Assembly: GCF_014646335.1 (NCBI RefSeq)
Contig: NZ_BMNG01000009.1
Span: 124,001 to 188,000 of the forward strand
DNA length: 64,000 bases
Direction of reading: 5' to 3'
Source: Streptomyces lasiicapitis
Lineage (GTDB): Bacteria > Actinomycetota > Actinomycetes > Streptomycetales > Streptomycetaceae
Shown here piece after piece: positions 1-8,839 of this stretch (positions within the stretch are counted from its first letter, which is position 1; each line of letters begins with the position of its first letter). The position numbers and the translations under genes are program-made. The notes beneath the pieces were generated by a model. That model ran no database searches. It was not told the DNA's origin and saw only the letters and a program-made list of their open reading frames with translations.

Positions 1-170
1 TCGGCTTCGGCGGCCTCGGCAACCTCATCTACTCCGGCATGAACACGTACTTCAAGGCCCAGGTCCTCACCGCCTCCGCGCTCTGTGTGGTCATCGCCGT
101 CCTCGCCGACCTGCTGCTGCTCGGCGTACAGCGCCTCCTCACGCCCTGGACGAGGGCGGCCCGCGGATGA
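1..170 (+). CDS. Osmoprotectant ABC transporter permease, C-terminal fragment
   Basis: This is the last ~55 residues of an inner-membrane permease whose 5' part lies before the window. Reading from base 3 gives GFGGLGNLIYSGMN, the typical end of the binding-protein-dependent permease domain, then a hydrophobic segment (VLTASALCVVIAVLADLLLL) and a short basic tail ending at TGA 168-170. The next permease starts inside this stop codon (ATGA overlap), so the two are translationally coupled. By family it is an OpuCB/ProW-like permease for glycine betaine, choline or similar solutes. The specific substrate cannot be read from the sequence. Confidence 0.85.
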   Translation, partial: GFGGLGNLIYSGMNTYFKAQVLTASALCVVIAVLADLLLLGVQRLLTPWTRAARG

Positions 171-844
171 AGACCCTGACCGACGCCTGGGACTGGCTCA
201 CCGACTCCGCGCACTGGGCGGGCGACGACGGCATCTGGCACCGGCTCACCCAGCACCTCGTCCTCACCGTCGTGTGCCTGCTGATCAGCTGCCTCATCGC
301 GCTGCCCGTCGCGCTCGTGCTCGGCCACCTCGGCAGGGGCGGCGCCCTCGCGGTGAACATCTCCAACGTCGGGCGCGCCGTGCCGACCTTCGCGGTGCTC
401 GTCCTGCTGCTCCTCACCCCGATCGGGGACTGGGGCGAGGGCCCCACCGTGGTCGCCCTGGTGCTGTTCGCCGTGCCGCCGCTGCTCACCAACGCGTACG
501 TCGGCATGCGCGGCGTCGACCGCGGCATCGTGCAGGCCGCGCGCGGGATGGGCATGACGGGGCGGCAGATGCTGTGGCGCGTCGAGGCGCCGCTCGCGCT
601 GCCGCTGATCATGAGCGGGGTGCGGATCGCCGCCGTGCAGCTCGTCGCCACCGCCACCATCGCGGCCCTCGCGGGCGGCGGCGGACTCGGCCGCATCATC
701 ACGGCGGGCTTCAACCTGGCCAGCACACCGCAGGTGGTGGCGGGCGCGGTGCTCGTCGCCGTGTTCGCCCTCCTCGTGGAGGGCGTCTTCGAGGCCGCGG
801 AGCGCCTTGCGCCCGGGTGGGCGCGGAAGTCGGGGAAGGGGTGA
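167..844 (+). CDS. Osmoprotectant (glycine betaine/choline) ABC transporter permease, OpuCD/ProW-like
   Basis: 225-residue integral membrane permease, the usual length for the OpuCB/OpuCD type. A soluble N-terminus of ~25 residues is followed by about five hydrophobic segments. The coupling-loop region is around residues 125-145 (AARGMGMTGRQMLWRVEAPLALP), which matches the EAA loop where the ATPase docks. GGGGLGRIITAGF near residue 165 is the characteristic C-terminal permease motif. Start ATG overlaps the stop of the upstream permease, and the stop overlaps the GTG of the binding protein. Two permeases followed by a binding lipoprotein is the normal OpuC order. The expected ATPase is not in this strand run and may be upstream of the window or be the minus-strand ATPase at 3192-4355. 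Confidence 0.9.
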   Translation: MKTLTDAWDWLTDSAHWAGDDGIWHRLTQHLVLTVVCLLISCLIALPVALVLGHLGRGGALAVNISNVGRAVPTFAVLVLLLLTPIGDWGEGPTVVALVLFAVPPLLTNAYVGMRGVDRGIVQAARGMGMTGRQMLWRVEAPLALPLIMSGVRIAAVQLVATATIAALAGGGGLGRIITAGFNLASTPQVVAGAVLVAVFALLVEGVFEAAERLAPGWARKSGKG

Positions 845-1833
845 GCCGCGTGACTGAGGCGAACGCGGGGCGGGCCGCGCGCGGGCGGACCTGGCGCGCC
901 CGGTGCGCCGTGCTGCTCGCGGCCGTCGCCCTTCTCGCCTCCGGCTGCGACTCGGGCCCATCGCTTGAGACCCAGAACGAGGTCACCGCGCCGCCCGGCG
1001 ACAGCAAGCACCTCGTCGTCGGCTCCGCCGGTTTCACGGAGAGCGACCTGATCGCGCAGATGTACGCGCTGCTCCTGGACAAGGCCGGATACGACACGGA
1101 GATCCTGTCCGTCGCCAACCGCGAACTGTACGAACCCGCCCTGGAGTCGGGGCAGATCGACGTCGTGCCCGAGTACGCGGCCACGTTCGCGGACTGGCTC
1201 AACGCCAAGGTCAACGGAGCCGACGCGAAGCCCGTCGGATCGCCCGACCTCGACGCCACCATGAAGGCCCTGCGCAAGCTCTCCGTGCCGCGCGGCCTGA
1301 CCGTCCTCGACCCGGGCAGGGCCGTCGACCAGAACGCGTTCGCGGTCGCCAAGTCCTACGCACGGCAGCACCGTCTGAAGACCCTCAGCGACCTCGGCAG
1401 GTCCGGCCTGAAGGTCCGGCTCGCCGCGGGTGACGAGTGCGTACAGCGTCCCTACTGCGAGCCGGGCCTGAAGAAGGTCTACGGCATCGACGTCACCGGC
1501 GTCGACCCCAAGGGCGTCGGCACCACGCAGGCCAAGAAGGCCGTCCAGAGCGGCCAGGACCAGATGGTCCTCACCACCACGACGGACGCCACGCTCGACG
1601 AGTTCGGCCTCGTCCTCCTGGCCGACGACAAGCACCTGCAGAACGCCGACTACATCGTCCCCGTCGTCAACCGCTCCCGCGCGGGCAGCAAGGGCGTCGC
1701 CCACGCCCTGGCCCGCCTCAACACGGTCCTCACGACGAAGGACCTCGCGGACCTCAACCGCCAGGTGGACAGCTGGCGCAGACTCCCGGAGGACGTGGCG
1801 AAGAAGTACCTGGAGGACAAGGGGCTGCTGTAG
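841..1833 (+). CDS. Glycine betaine/osmoprotectant-binding lipoprotein (OpuCC/ProX type)
   Basis: 330-residue extracellular solute-binding lipoprotein. GTG at 841 overlaps the permease stop (GTGA); an in-frame GTG at 850 is an alternative. The N-terminus is basic (RTWRARC), followed by a hydrophobic stretch and the lipobox LASGC near residue 38, so the mature protein should be diacylglyceryl-anchored at Cys. The mature part begins HLVVGSAGFTESDLIAQMYA and contains SGQIDVVPEYAATFADWL, both typical of the OpuAC/ProX periplasmic-binding fold (type II). It delivers compatible solutes to the permeases encoded immediately upstream. Substrate specificity (betaine, choline, carnitine, ectoine) cannot be decided from sequence alone. 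Confidence 0.92.
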   Translation: MSRVTEANAGRAARGRTWRARCAVLLAAVALLASGCDSGPSLETQNEVTAPPGDSKHLVVGSAGFTESDLIAQMYALLLDKAGYDTEILSVANRELYEPALESGQIDVVPEYAATFADWLNAKVNGADAKPVGSPDLDATMKALRKLSVPRGLTVLDPGRAVDQNAFAVAKSYARQHRLKTLSDLGRSGLKVRLAAGDECVQRPYCEPGLKKVYGIDVTGVDPKGVGTTQAKKAVQSGQDQMVLTTTTDATLDEFGLVLLADDKHLQNADYIVPVVNRSRAGSKGVAHALARLNTVLTTKDLADLNRQVDSWRRLPEDVAKKYLEDKGLL

Positions 1834-1947
1834 GCGTGGGGCGGGGCGATCGCCCGCTCTCGGCTGATTGGAGCAGCGCCGCGCGCAGGTTCCCGGCCGG
1901 CAGATGAAGCTGGACGTCCCCGCCCCGCACCTGCTTCAGGAGACCCC

Positions 1948-3120
1948 GTGCCAGCTCCCCGCTCCCCGAAGGCCCGCCTGCCCCTTGTCGCGCTGCTGGC
2001 CGCAGTCTGCACGGCCGGCCTGGTGCACGCCCCGGCCCGGGCCGAGCAGGTCCCCGCCGACGACCACCGCGCACTGCGACGGCAGTTGCAGGAACTGACC
2101 ACCGCGCCCGGCGGACCGCCCGGAGCGATCGCCGTCCTCGAGCGCGGGCCCCACGCCGAGGTCTACCGGGCCGGCGTCGCCGAGACCGGCACCGACCGCC
2201 CGGTCGAGGCCACCGACCACATGCGCATCGCCAGTACCGCCAAGGCGTACAGCGGCGCGGTCTCCCTCCAGCTCGTCGACTACGGGAGGCTGCGTCTGAA
2301 CGACACCATCGGCAAGGTGCTTCCCCGGCTGCCGCACGCATGGCACGGGGTCACGCTGCGTCAGCTCCTGAACCACACCAGCGGGCTGCCGGACTTCAGC
2401 GCGGACGCGGAGTTCCTGGACCTGGTGACCGAGAACCCGCGCCGCCGCTTCGATTCCCGCCGGCTCCTCGACTTCGTGGCCGACGAGCCGTTGGCGTTCC
2501 GCCAGGGGGCCCGGTACGCCTACTCCAACTCCGACAACATCGCCGTGGCGCTGATGGCGGAGGCGGTGACGGGCAGCCGCTACGAGGATCTGCTCGACCG
2601 GCTCGTCCAGCACCCGTTGGCTCTGCGCGACACCAGCCTGCCGCAGGGACACCGGATGCCCGAGCCGTACATGCACGGCTACGACGTCACCCCGCCGGAC
2701 CCGCCCGCCGACGTCAGCGAGGTGCTGAGTGCGTCGGGCGTGTGGGCATCGGGCGGGATCATCTCGACGCCGAAGGACATGACGTCCTTCATCCGCGGCT
2801 ACGCGGGCGGAGAGCTGATCTCCGATCGAACCCGCCACCAGCAGCTGAACTGGGTGAACGGCGCGTCCGAACCGGCGGGCCCCGGACAGAACAAGGCCGG
2901 TCTGGCCCTCTTCCGTTACACCACCCGCTGCGGCGTGGTGTACGGCCACACGGGCAACTTCCCGGGCTACACCCAGCTGATCGCGGCCACCCCGGACGGC
3001 GAGCGATCGCTGACCTTCTCCCTCACCACCCAGGTCAACAAGAAGAACAAGCCGCGCCTGCTGGAGCGGCTGCGGGCCGTGCAGGAGAACTTCGTCTGCG
3101 CGCTGCTGCGCAAGCGGTAG
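1948..3120 (+). CDS. Secreted serine hydrolase, beta-lactamase/D-Ala-D-Ala carboxypeptidase (class C-like) family
   Basis: 390-residue exported penicillin-recognising-fold protein. GTG 1948 is chosen because CAGGAGA lies about 5 bases upstream and it gives a signal peptide (KARLPLVALLAAVCTAGLVHAPARA, cleavage near residue 32). The three active-site motifs are visible: S-x-x-K as STAK near residue 94, Y-x-N as YSN near 192, and HTG near 332 (VYGHTGNFPGY). Family members cleave D-Ala-D-Ala peptides, act as esterases, or hydrolyse beta-lactams, and which applies here is not predictable. It lies alone between the osmoprotectant binding protein and the convergent CBS-ATPase. GACAC/GTGTC bases just after the stop could form a weak terminator. 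Confidence 0.9.
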   Translation: MPAPRSPKARLPLVALLAAVCTAGLVHAPARAEQVPADDHRALRRQLQELTTAPGGPPGAIAVLERGPHAEVYRAGVAETGTDRPVEATDHMRIASTAKAYSGAVSLQLVDYGRLRLNDTIGKVLPRLPHAWHGVTLRQLLNHTSGLPDFSADAEFLDLVTENPRRRFDSRRLLDFVADEPLAFRQGARYAYSNSDNIAVALMAEAVTGSRYEDLLDRLVQHPLALRDTSLPQGHRMPEPYMHGYDVTPPDPPADVSEVLSASGVWASGGIISTPKDMTSFIRGYAGGELISDRTRHQQLNWVNGASEPAGPGQNKAGLALFRYTTRCGVVYGHTGNFPGYTQLIAATPDGERSLTFSLTTQVNKKNKPRLLERLRAVQENFVCALLRKR

Positions 3121-3191
3121 GACACCTGTCAGCCCCGTGTCAGGGGCGCTACCCCGCGTACTGGTGGTGAGCGCCGAAGACGCGCCCCGCG

Positions 3192-4355
3192 CTACGCGTC
3201 GGCCACCGAGTCGAACTCCACGTCCCCCCGCCCCACCCCGTGCGCGTCCGCGTCCACCGACCGCCGCAGCGCCTCGTGCAGCTTCGCCGGGGTGAGGACG
3301 CCGACGAAGCGGGCGCCGTCCACGACGGCGACCCAGCCCGCGTCGTGCTGGAGCATCATGCCGAAGGCCTGCTTCAGCGGGGTGCCGACGGGGACCCAGG
3401 CGTTCATGCGGTGCGCCAGGTCGCCGACCGTGGCCCCGTCGCCGGCGAGGGCGACCTCGTCGACGCCTACCCAGCCGTGCAGGTCCCCGTCGGCGTTCAG
3501 GACCATCGCCCAGCGGGAGTCGTCCGCGCGCAGCCGGGCCGCGGCCTGCGCGGCGGGCTCCTCGAAGCGGGCGACGGGCGGCTGCTCCAGGTCGTCGGCC
3601 TCGATCTCGGTGACGGAGAGCCGCTTCAGACCCCGGTCGGCGCCCACGAACTCGGCCACGTACGGCGTCGCGGGCGTGCCGAGGACCGTGCCCGGGGTGT
3701 CGAACTGCTCGATGCGCCCCTGCCCGTACACCGCGACGCGGTCCCCGAGCCGCACGGCCTCCTCGATGTCGTGGGTGACCATCAGGACGGTCTTGCGCAC
3801 GGTCCGCTGGAGGTTCAGGAACTCGTTCTGCAGATGCTCGCGCACCACCGGGTCGACGGCGCCGAACGGCTCGTCCATCAGGAGCACCGGGGGATCGGCG
3901 GCGAGCGCGCGGGCCACGCCCACGCGCTGGCGCTGCCCGCCGGACAACTGCTCCGGGTAGCGCGCCCCGTACGTCTTGGGGTCGAGCCCCACCAGGTCGA
4001 GCAGCTCGGCGGCGCGCGCCCGTGCCTTGGCCCGCTTCCAGCCGACGAGGGCGGGCACGGTGGCCGTGTTGTCGAGGACGGTGCGGTGCGGGAAGAGGCC
4101 GACCTGCTGGATGACGTAGCCGATGCGGCGGCGAAGGCGCACCGGGTCGACGCCCGCGATGTCCTCGCCGTTGACGTAGATCCGGCCCGCGGTCGGCTCG
4201 ATCAGCCGGTTCACCATCATCATCGTGGTCGTCTTGCCGCAGCCGGACGGACCGACGAGCGTGACCAGCTCTCCCTCGGCGACCTCGAAGGAGAGGTCGT
4301 CCACGGCCGTCGTGCCGTCCGGGTAGCGCTTGGTCACCTGCTCGAACCGGATCAT
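3192..4355 (-). CDS. Osmoprotectant ABC transporter ATPase with CBS domain pair (OpuCA/ProV-like)
   Basis: 387-residue ATP-binding subunit. Walker A is GPSGCGKTT near residue 38, a Q-loop lies in YVIQQVGLF, the signature is LSGGQRQRVGVARAL near 138, and Walker B is VLLMDEPFGAVDP. The H-loop is VTHDIEEA. Residues ~265-375 are a C-terminal CBS pair (AAARLRADDSRWAMVLN..., GMMLQHDAGWVAVVDG), which in OpuA-type transporters senses ionic strength or c-di-AMP. It is encoded on the opposite strand to the permease and binding-protein genes and only 39 bases downstream of lutC, so it may be co-transcribed with the lut operon. Whether it energises the permeases at 1-844 is inference. Confidence 0.9.
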   Translation of the reverse strand: MIRFEQVTKRYPDGTTAVDDLSFEVAEGELVTLVGPSGCGKTTTMMMVNRLIEPTAGRIYVNGEDIAGVDPVRLRRRIGYVIQQVGLFPHRTVLDNTATVPALVGWKRAKARARAAELLDLVGLDPKTYGARYPEQLSGGQRQRVGVARALAADPPVLLMDEPFGAVDPVVREHLQNEFLNLQRTVRKTVLMVTHDIEEAVRLGDRVAVYGQGRIEQFDTPGTVLGTPATPYVAEFVGADRGLKRLSVTEIEADDLEQPPVARFEEPAAQAAARLRADDSRWAMVLNADGDLHGWVGVDEVALAGDGATVGDLAHRMNAWVPVGTPLKQAFGMMLQHDAGWVAVVDGARFVGVLTPAKLHEALRRSVDADAHGVGRGDVEFDSVADA

Positions 4356-4394
4356 TCCCTCACGCTAACCGCGCGTGATCGTCCCCGCACACGC

Positions 4395-5057
4395 TCAGTC
4401 GGCGCCGGTCACCAGGACCACCTCCAGGGTGCGCGGCCCGTGCACGCCCTCGACGCGGTCGAGTTCGATGTCGCTGGTCGCGGAAGGCCCGGAGATCCAG
4501 GTGAGCGGACGCGCGGGGTCGAGCCGTTCGAGGGCCTGTGGCACGGACGAGACGACCTGGTCGGGTACGCGTACGACGCAGATGTGGTGGTCGGGGATCA
4601 GGGTGATGCGGCGGCGGCCCTGGTCCGGGGAGCCGTCGAGGACGAGGGTGCCGGTCTCGGCGATCGCGACCGCGCAGCCGGTGACGACGGCGTCGGCCTT
4701 GTCGAGCTGGGCGGGGGTGCTCGCGGCCCGGTCGTGGATGCGGACGGGGTCGGCGGCGGCCAGCCACCACGGCGGCAGGGCGGGCGGCACGAGGATGTTC
4801 TGGGCGCCGCTCTCGGCAAGGAGTCGCATCAGCAGCAGCGGCAGTTCCTCGCCGTCCGTGCGGTGGACGATCGCCCGGTAGTCGGCGAGGTTCTCGGCGA
4901 GCAGGTCGACGGTCTGCTCGGTGGTGCGCGCGCCGTGCTCGCGCAGATAGCCGCGGTCGACGGCCGCCTCATATTCTTCGTACGGCTCCGGGGTGCGGCC
5001 CGCCGCGTCGCCGAGGGCGCGGCGTACGCGTCCGAGGATGATGTCCCGACTGCTCAC
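4395..5057 (-). CDS. lutC: LUD-domain lactate utilization protein C
   Basis: 220-residue cytoplasmic LUD-domain protein, third gene of lutABC. GTG at 5057 overlaps the lutB stop (GTGA), and a GGGGAGC ribosome site lies just upstream, inside lutB. The sequence carries the LUD hallmarks DAVVTGCAVAIAETGTLVLDG near residue 115 and a C-terminal WISGPSATSDIELDRVEGVHGP. That Gly-Pro/Ser-x-T-S-D-I-E block is diagnostic of LutC/YkgG. In Bacillus and Escherichia, LutABC oxidises L-lactate to pyruvate, and LutC is an essential non-Fe-S component of unknown exact chemistry. The following ATPase gene starts 39 bases downstream. Confidence 0.93.
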   Translation of the reverse strand: MSSRDIILGRVRRALGDAAGRTPEPYEEYEAAVDRGYLREHGARTTEQTVDLLAENLADYRAIVHRTDGEELPLLLMRLLAESGAQNILVPPALPPWWLAAADPVRIHDRAASTPAQLDKADAVVTGCAVAIAETGTLVLDGSPDQGRRRITLIPDHHICVVRVPDQVVSSVPQALERLDPARPLTWISGPSATSDIELDRVEGVHGPRTLEVVLVTGAD

Positions 5058-6571
5058 GCGCCGCTCCCCGTTTTCTTTCCGTGCTGCTGCCCCTGCCCGC
5101 CGTCGTCCCGTCCGCCGCGGGTGCGCTGCCACCAGTCCCGGAACGATTCGCCCGGCACCTTCGGCAGGTCCCGCGTCGCGCTCCACGCCCGGCCGGGCCC
5201 CGGCAGCGTACGCGGATGCACCCGGCGGGTGCGGGCCGCGAGCCGCTGACCGGCGCGCAGCAGTCCGGGCCTGGCGAACACCATGCCCGCCGCGCGCATC
5301 GCGGCGCGCTCGGCCGCGTGTCCCTGGGCGGGCTTGAGGGTCACCTTCGCGCCGTGGCGGGTGAACTCGCCGCCCTGGACGACGCGTTCGCGCAGATGGA
5401 CGAGGACCTCGGGGATGTCGATGGCGACCGGGCACACCTCGTAGCAGGCGCCGCAGAGGCTGGAGGCGTAGGGCAGCGAGGCGTCGATCTCGCTGGCGGT
5501 GCCGCGCAGTTGAGGGCTGAGGATGGCGCCGATCGGCCCGGGGTAGACCGAGCCGTAGGCGTGGCCGCCCGCCCGCTCGTAGACGGGGCACACGTTCAGG
5601 CAGGCGGAGCAGCGGATGCAGCGCAGGGCCTGGCGGCCGACGTCGTCGGCGAGGGTGTCGGTGCGGCCGTTGTCGAGCAGGACGAGGTGGAAGGTCTGCG
5701 GGCCGTCGCCGTCCGTCGTGCCGGTCCACGTCGACGTGTACGGGTTCATGCGCTCGGCGGTCGAGGAGCGCGGCAGGGTCTGGAGGAAGACCTCCAGGTC
5801 GCGCCAGGTCGGCACGATCTTCTCGATGCCGACGACGGAGATCAGCGTCTCGGGCAGCGTCAGGCACATGCGGCCGTTGCCCTCGGACTCCACGACCACC
5901 AGGGTGCCGGTCTCGGCGACCATGAAGTTCGCCCCGGAGACGCCGACCTTGGCGCGCAGGAACTTCTCCCGCAGATGAAGCCGGGCCGCCTCGGCGAGCT
6001 CGGCGGGCGCGTCCGTGAGGTGCTCGGGGGCGGGGCGGCCCCAACTCCCCATCTCCCGCGCGAAGATGTCGCGGATCTCGCCGCGGTTGCGGTGGATGGC
6101 GGGGACGAGGATGTGCGAGGGGCGGTCCTTGCCGAGCTGCACGATGAGTTCGGCGAGGTCGGTCTCGTAGGCGCGGATGCCTGCGGCTTCCAGGGCTTCG
6201 TTGAGGCCGATCTCCTGCGTGGCCATCGACTTGACCTTGACGACTTCGGCCTCGCCGGTGTCCTTGACCAGGCCGGTGACGATCCGGTTGGCCTCGTCGG
6301 CGTCGGCGGCCCAGTGGACGGTGCCGCCCGCCGCGGTGACCGTCTCCTCAAGGCGCACCAGGTAGTGGTCGAGGTGGCGCAGCGTGTGGTCCTTGATCTG
6401 CTTGCCCGCCTCGCGCAGCCGCGCCCAGTCGTCGAGTTCGGCGACCGCCTTCGCGCGCTTGTCGCGGATGGTGTGGGTGGCGTGGCGGAGGTTCGCGCGC
6501 AGCGTTGCGTTGCCGACGGCTTGGTGCGCGGCTTTCGGGAACGCCGGCATTCCCACGAACGTGCCGCTCAT
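5054..6571 (-). CDS. lutB: Iron-sulfur lactate utilization protein B
   Basis: 505-residue LUD plus ferredoxin-like protein. ATG 6571 overlaps the lutA stop (ATGA); an open frame extends further upstream but lies inside lutA, so this start is preferred. The N-terminal two thirds is the LUD domain (VVKVKSMATQEIGLNEAL near 150, ANFMVAETGTLVVVESEGNG near 245). Residues ~335-420 hold two cysteine clusters, CIRCSACLNVCPVYE and CGACYEVCPVAIDIPE, ligating two [4Fe-4S] clusters. A basic C-terminal extension after residue ~450 is typical of actinobacterial members. It passes electrons during L-lactate oxidation together with LutA and LutC. Confidence 0.95.
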   Translation of the reverse strand: MSGTFVGMPAFPKAAHQAVGNATLRANLRHATHTIRDKRAKAVAELDDWARLREAGKQIKDHTLRHLDHYLVRLEETVTAAGGTVHWAADADEANRIVTGLVKDTGEAEVVKVKSMATQEIGLNEALEAAGIRAYETDLAELIVQLGKDRPSHILVPAIHRNRGEIRDIFAREMGSWGRPAPEHLTDAPAELAEAARLHLREKFLRAKVGVSGANFMVAETGTLVVVESEGNGRMCLTLPETLISVVGIEKIVPTWRDLEVFLQTLPRSSTAERMNPYTSTWTGTTDGDGPQTFHLVLLDNGRTDTLADDVGRQALRCIRCSACLNVCPVYERAGGHAYGSVYPGPIGAILSPQLRGTASEIDASLPYASSLCGACYEVCPVAIDIPEVLVHLRERVVQGGEFTRHGAKVTLKPAQGHAAERAAMRAAGMVFARPGLLRAGQRLAARTRRVHPRTLPGPGRAWSATRDLPKVPGESFRDWWQRTRGGRDDGGQGQQHGKKTGSGA

Positions 6572-7347
6572 GACCAGGGCTCCTCTTCCGTGCTCGCCAG
6601 GATCTCCGCGATGTGCACCGGCCGCATCGCCGTCCGCAGCCGCGCCATCGTGCCGCCGAGGTGCATCAGGCAGGAGTTGTCCGCCGCGCACAGCACCTCC
6701 GCGCCCGTCGACTCGGCGTTGCGCACCTTGTCCGCGCCCATGGCCGCCGATACATCGGAGTTCTTCACCGCGAACGTGCCGCCGAAGCCGCAGCACTCCG
6801 CCGCCCCCGGCAGCTCCGTCAGTTCAAGTCCCTTGACCGCCGAGAGCAGCCGCTCCGGCCGGTCGCCGAGGCCGAGGGAGCGCAGTCCGTGGCAGGTCGG
6901 GTGGTACGTCACGGTGTGCGGGTAGTACGCGCCCACGTCCGTCACGCCCAGCACGTCCACCAGGAACTCCGTCAGTTCGTACGTCCTCGGTACCACCGGC
7001 GCGAGGGTGCGGGCGAGGCCGTCGCCGCGGCCCTCCGCGCGGGCGCGCTCACCCATCCGCGGATACAGCTCCCGCACCATCGCCCCGCACGATCCGGACG
7101 GCGTCACGATGGCCTCGTACTCCCCGAAGACATCGGAGAAATGCCGGGCAAGAGGCTCCGCCTGGTGGCGGTAGCCGGTGTTGTAGTGGGCCTGCCCGCA
7201 ACACGTCTGCGCCGCTGGGAAGTCCACGTCGACACCCAGTCTGGTCAGGAGTTTCACCACGGCTCGGCCCGTGTCGGGATAGAGCGTGTCGTTGACACAC
7301 GTCAGGAACAGAGCGACGCGCAACGCTGGTTCCTCCTCGTCGGTCAT
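6568..7347 (-). CDS. lutA: Cysteine-rich (CCG-domain) lactate utilization protein A
   Basis: 259-residue first gene of lutABC. ATG at 7347 (MTDEEEPALRVALFLTC) is preferred over an upstream TTG at 7362, which has no ribosome site. Two CCG repeats are visible: CVNDTLYPD...CCGQAHYN near residues 17-60 and CHGLR...CCGFGGTF near 155-205. These are shared with GlpC, heterodisulfide reductase subunit B and YkgE, and bind an unusual Fe-S centre. The protein is cytoplasmic and acts with LutB and LutC in L-lactate oxidation. The 77-base gap to the divergent hydrolase at 7425 must hold the promoter for lutABC. No clear operator was seen there. Confidence 0.93.
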   Translation of the reverse strand: MTDEEEPALRVALFLTCVNDTLYPDTGRAVVKLLTRLGVDVDFPAAQTCCGQAHYNTGYRHQAEPLARHFSDVFGEYEAIVTPSGSCGAMVRELYPRMGERARAEGRGDGLARTLAPVVPRTYELTEFLVDVLGVTDVGAYYPHTVTYHPTCHGLRSLGLGDRPERLLSAVKGLELTELPGAAECCGFGGTFAVKNSDVSAAMGADKVRNAESTGAEVLCAADNSCLMHLGGTMARLRTAMRPVHIAEILASTEEEPWS

Positions 7348-7424
7348 CGGATGCCTGCCCAAGCGTAATCTGGCGAGGGCGCTCTGGGCAGGGGGTGCCG
7401 GAACGTTTACCTGGAGGAGTCGCG

Positions 7425-8726
7425 TTGAGCCAGTCGTACCGTCAGCCGGGAGTCGTGCTCACTGATCGGCGGTTCAGTGTGCCGTTGGATCACGACGCGC
7501 CGGGCGGTGAGCGGATCGAGGTGTTCGCGCGGGAGTGCGTCGCGGCGGGGCGCGAGGACGCCGAGCTGCCGTGGCTGGTGTATCTCCAGGGCGGGCCCGG
7601 CTTCGGCGCCAACCGGTTCAGCGGCAAGCAGGCGTGGCTCGGCCGCGCGCTGCGCGACTACCGGGTGCTGCTCCTCGACCAGCGCGGCACCGGCAGCTCC
7701 ACCCCCGCCAACCGGCAGACGCTGCCGCTGCGCGGCGGACCCCGCGAACAGGCCGACTACCTGGCGCACTTCCGCGCCGACGCGATCGTGCGCGACTGCG
7801 AGGCGATCCGTACGGAGGTGACCGGCGGCGCGCCGTGGACGGTCCTCGGCCAGAGCTTCGGCGGCTTCTGCGCCACGCACTACCTGTCGTCCGCGCCCGA
7901 GGGCCTGCGGGCGGCGCTGCTCACCGGCGGCCTGCCGACGCTCGACGGACACGCGGACGACGTCTACCGCACCGCGTACCCCCGTATGGAGCGCAAGTCC
8001 CTCGCGCACTACGCGCGTTACCCCATGGACGCCGAGCGGGCCCGCCGCATCGCCGAGCACGTCGCCGAGCACGAGCCCGTCCTGCCCGGCGGCTACCGGC
8101 TCACCGTCGAGGCCTTCCAGTCCCTCGGCATCCTGCTCGGCACCGGTGACGGCAGCCACCGTCTGCACTACCTCCTGGAGGACGCCTTCGTGCGCACCCC
8201 GGCGGGCCACACCCTGTCGGACGCCTTCCAGGAATCCGTGCTCGGGCTCCTCTCGTACGCCGCCGCGCCGCTGTACGCCCTGCTGCACGAGGCGTGCTAC
8301 GGGCAGGGCGGCCGGCCCACCGCCTGGTCCGCCGAGCGGGTGCGCGCCGACTTCCACCGCTTCGACGCGGGCAAGAGCCTCGCGGACGGCTCCCCGCTGC
8401 TGTTCACCGGCGAGGCCGTGCAGCGCTGGATGTTCGACTCCGACCCCGCCCTGCGCCCGCTGCGCGAGACCGCCGACCTCCTCGCCGAACGCACCGACTG
8501 GGCGCCGCTGTACGACACCGCGCGCCTCGCCGCGAACGACGTCCCCGTCGCGGCCGCCGTCTACCACGACGACATGTTCGTCGACACCGAGCACTCCCTG
8601 GAGACCGCCCGCACCATCCGGGGCGTGCGCACGTGGGTCACGGACGAGTACGAGCACGACGGGCTGCGGGTGAGCGGGCCGCGGGTGCTCGACAGGCTGC
8701 TCGGCCTGGTGCGCGGCGAGATCTGA
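7425..8726 (+). CDS. Alpha/beta hydrolase, prolyl iminopeptidase (S33) family
   Basis: 433-residue alpha/beta hydrolase. TTG 7425 is selected because GGAGGAG lies 5 bases upstream; a longer frame from 7395 has no ribosome site. HG-type oxyanion motif LQGGPGFGAN is near residue 50, LLLDQRGTGSS near 78 is a proline-iminopeptidase hallmark, and the nucleophile elbow is GQSFGG near 143 (Ser). The acid and base residues are in the C-terminal block around VYHDDMFVD and YEHDGLRV. No signal peptide is evident, so it is likely cytoplasmic and removes N-terminal proline or other residues from peptides. It stands alone, divergent from lutA. Confidence 0.9.
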   Translation: MSQSYRQPGVVLTDRRFSVPLDHDAPGGERIEVFARECVAAGREDAELPWLVYLQGGPGFGANRFSGKQAWLGRALRDYRVLLLDQRGTGSSTPANRQTLPLRGGPREQADYLAHFRADAIVRDCEAIRTEVTGGAPWTVLGQSFGGFCATHYLSSAPEGLRAALLTGGLPTLDGHADDVYRTAYPRMERKSLAHYARYPMDAERARRIAEHVAEHEPVLPGGYRLTVEAFQSLGILLGTGDGSHRLHYLLEDAFVRTPAGHTLSDAFQESVLGLLSYAAAPLYALLHEACYGQGGRPTAWSAERVRADFHRFDAGKSLADGSPLLFTGEAVQRWMFDSDPALRPLRETADLLAERTDWAPLYDTARLAANDVPVAAAVYHDDMFVDTEHSLETARTIRGVRTWVTDEYEHDGLRVSGPRVLDRLLGLVRGEI

Positions 8727-8839
8727 GCCTTTCCGGAAGTCCGAGCCTTCGCGGGAGGAGCGCCGGCCCCGTTCCTCCCTCCCTGCCTCCCGTACGAACT
8801 CCCGTACGTGGGCGAGCTGCTCGCGGATAGGCTGCCGCC

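Noticed and set aside
3121..3144. Terminator between the serine hydrolase and the convergent ATPase
   Set aside because: GACAC/GTGTC and CCTG/CAGG can pair but compete with each other and give only short stems, so I did not list it as a feature.
5081..6925. Long plus-strand open frame over lutB
   Set aside because: Mirror frame of lutB and lutA. The lut proteins show two Fe-S clusters and LUD motifs, so they are the real genes.
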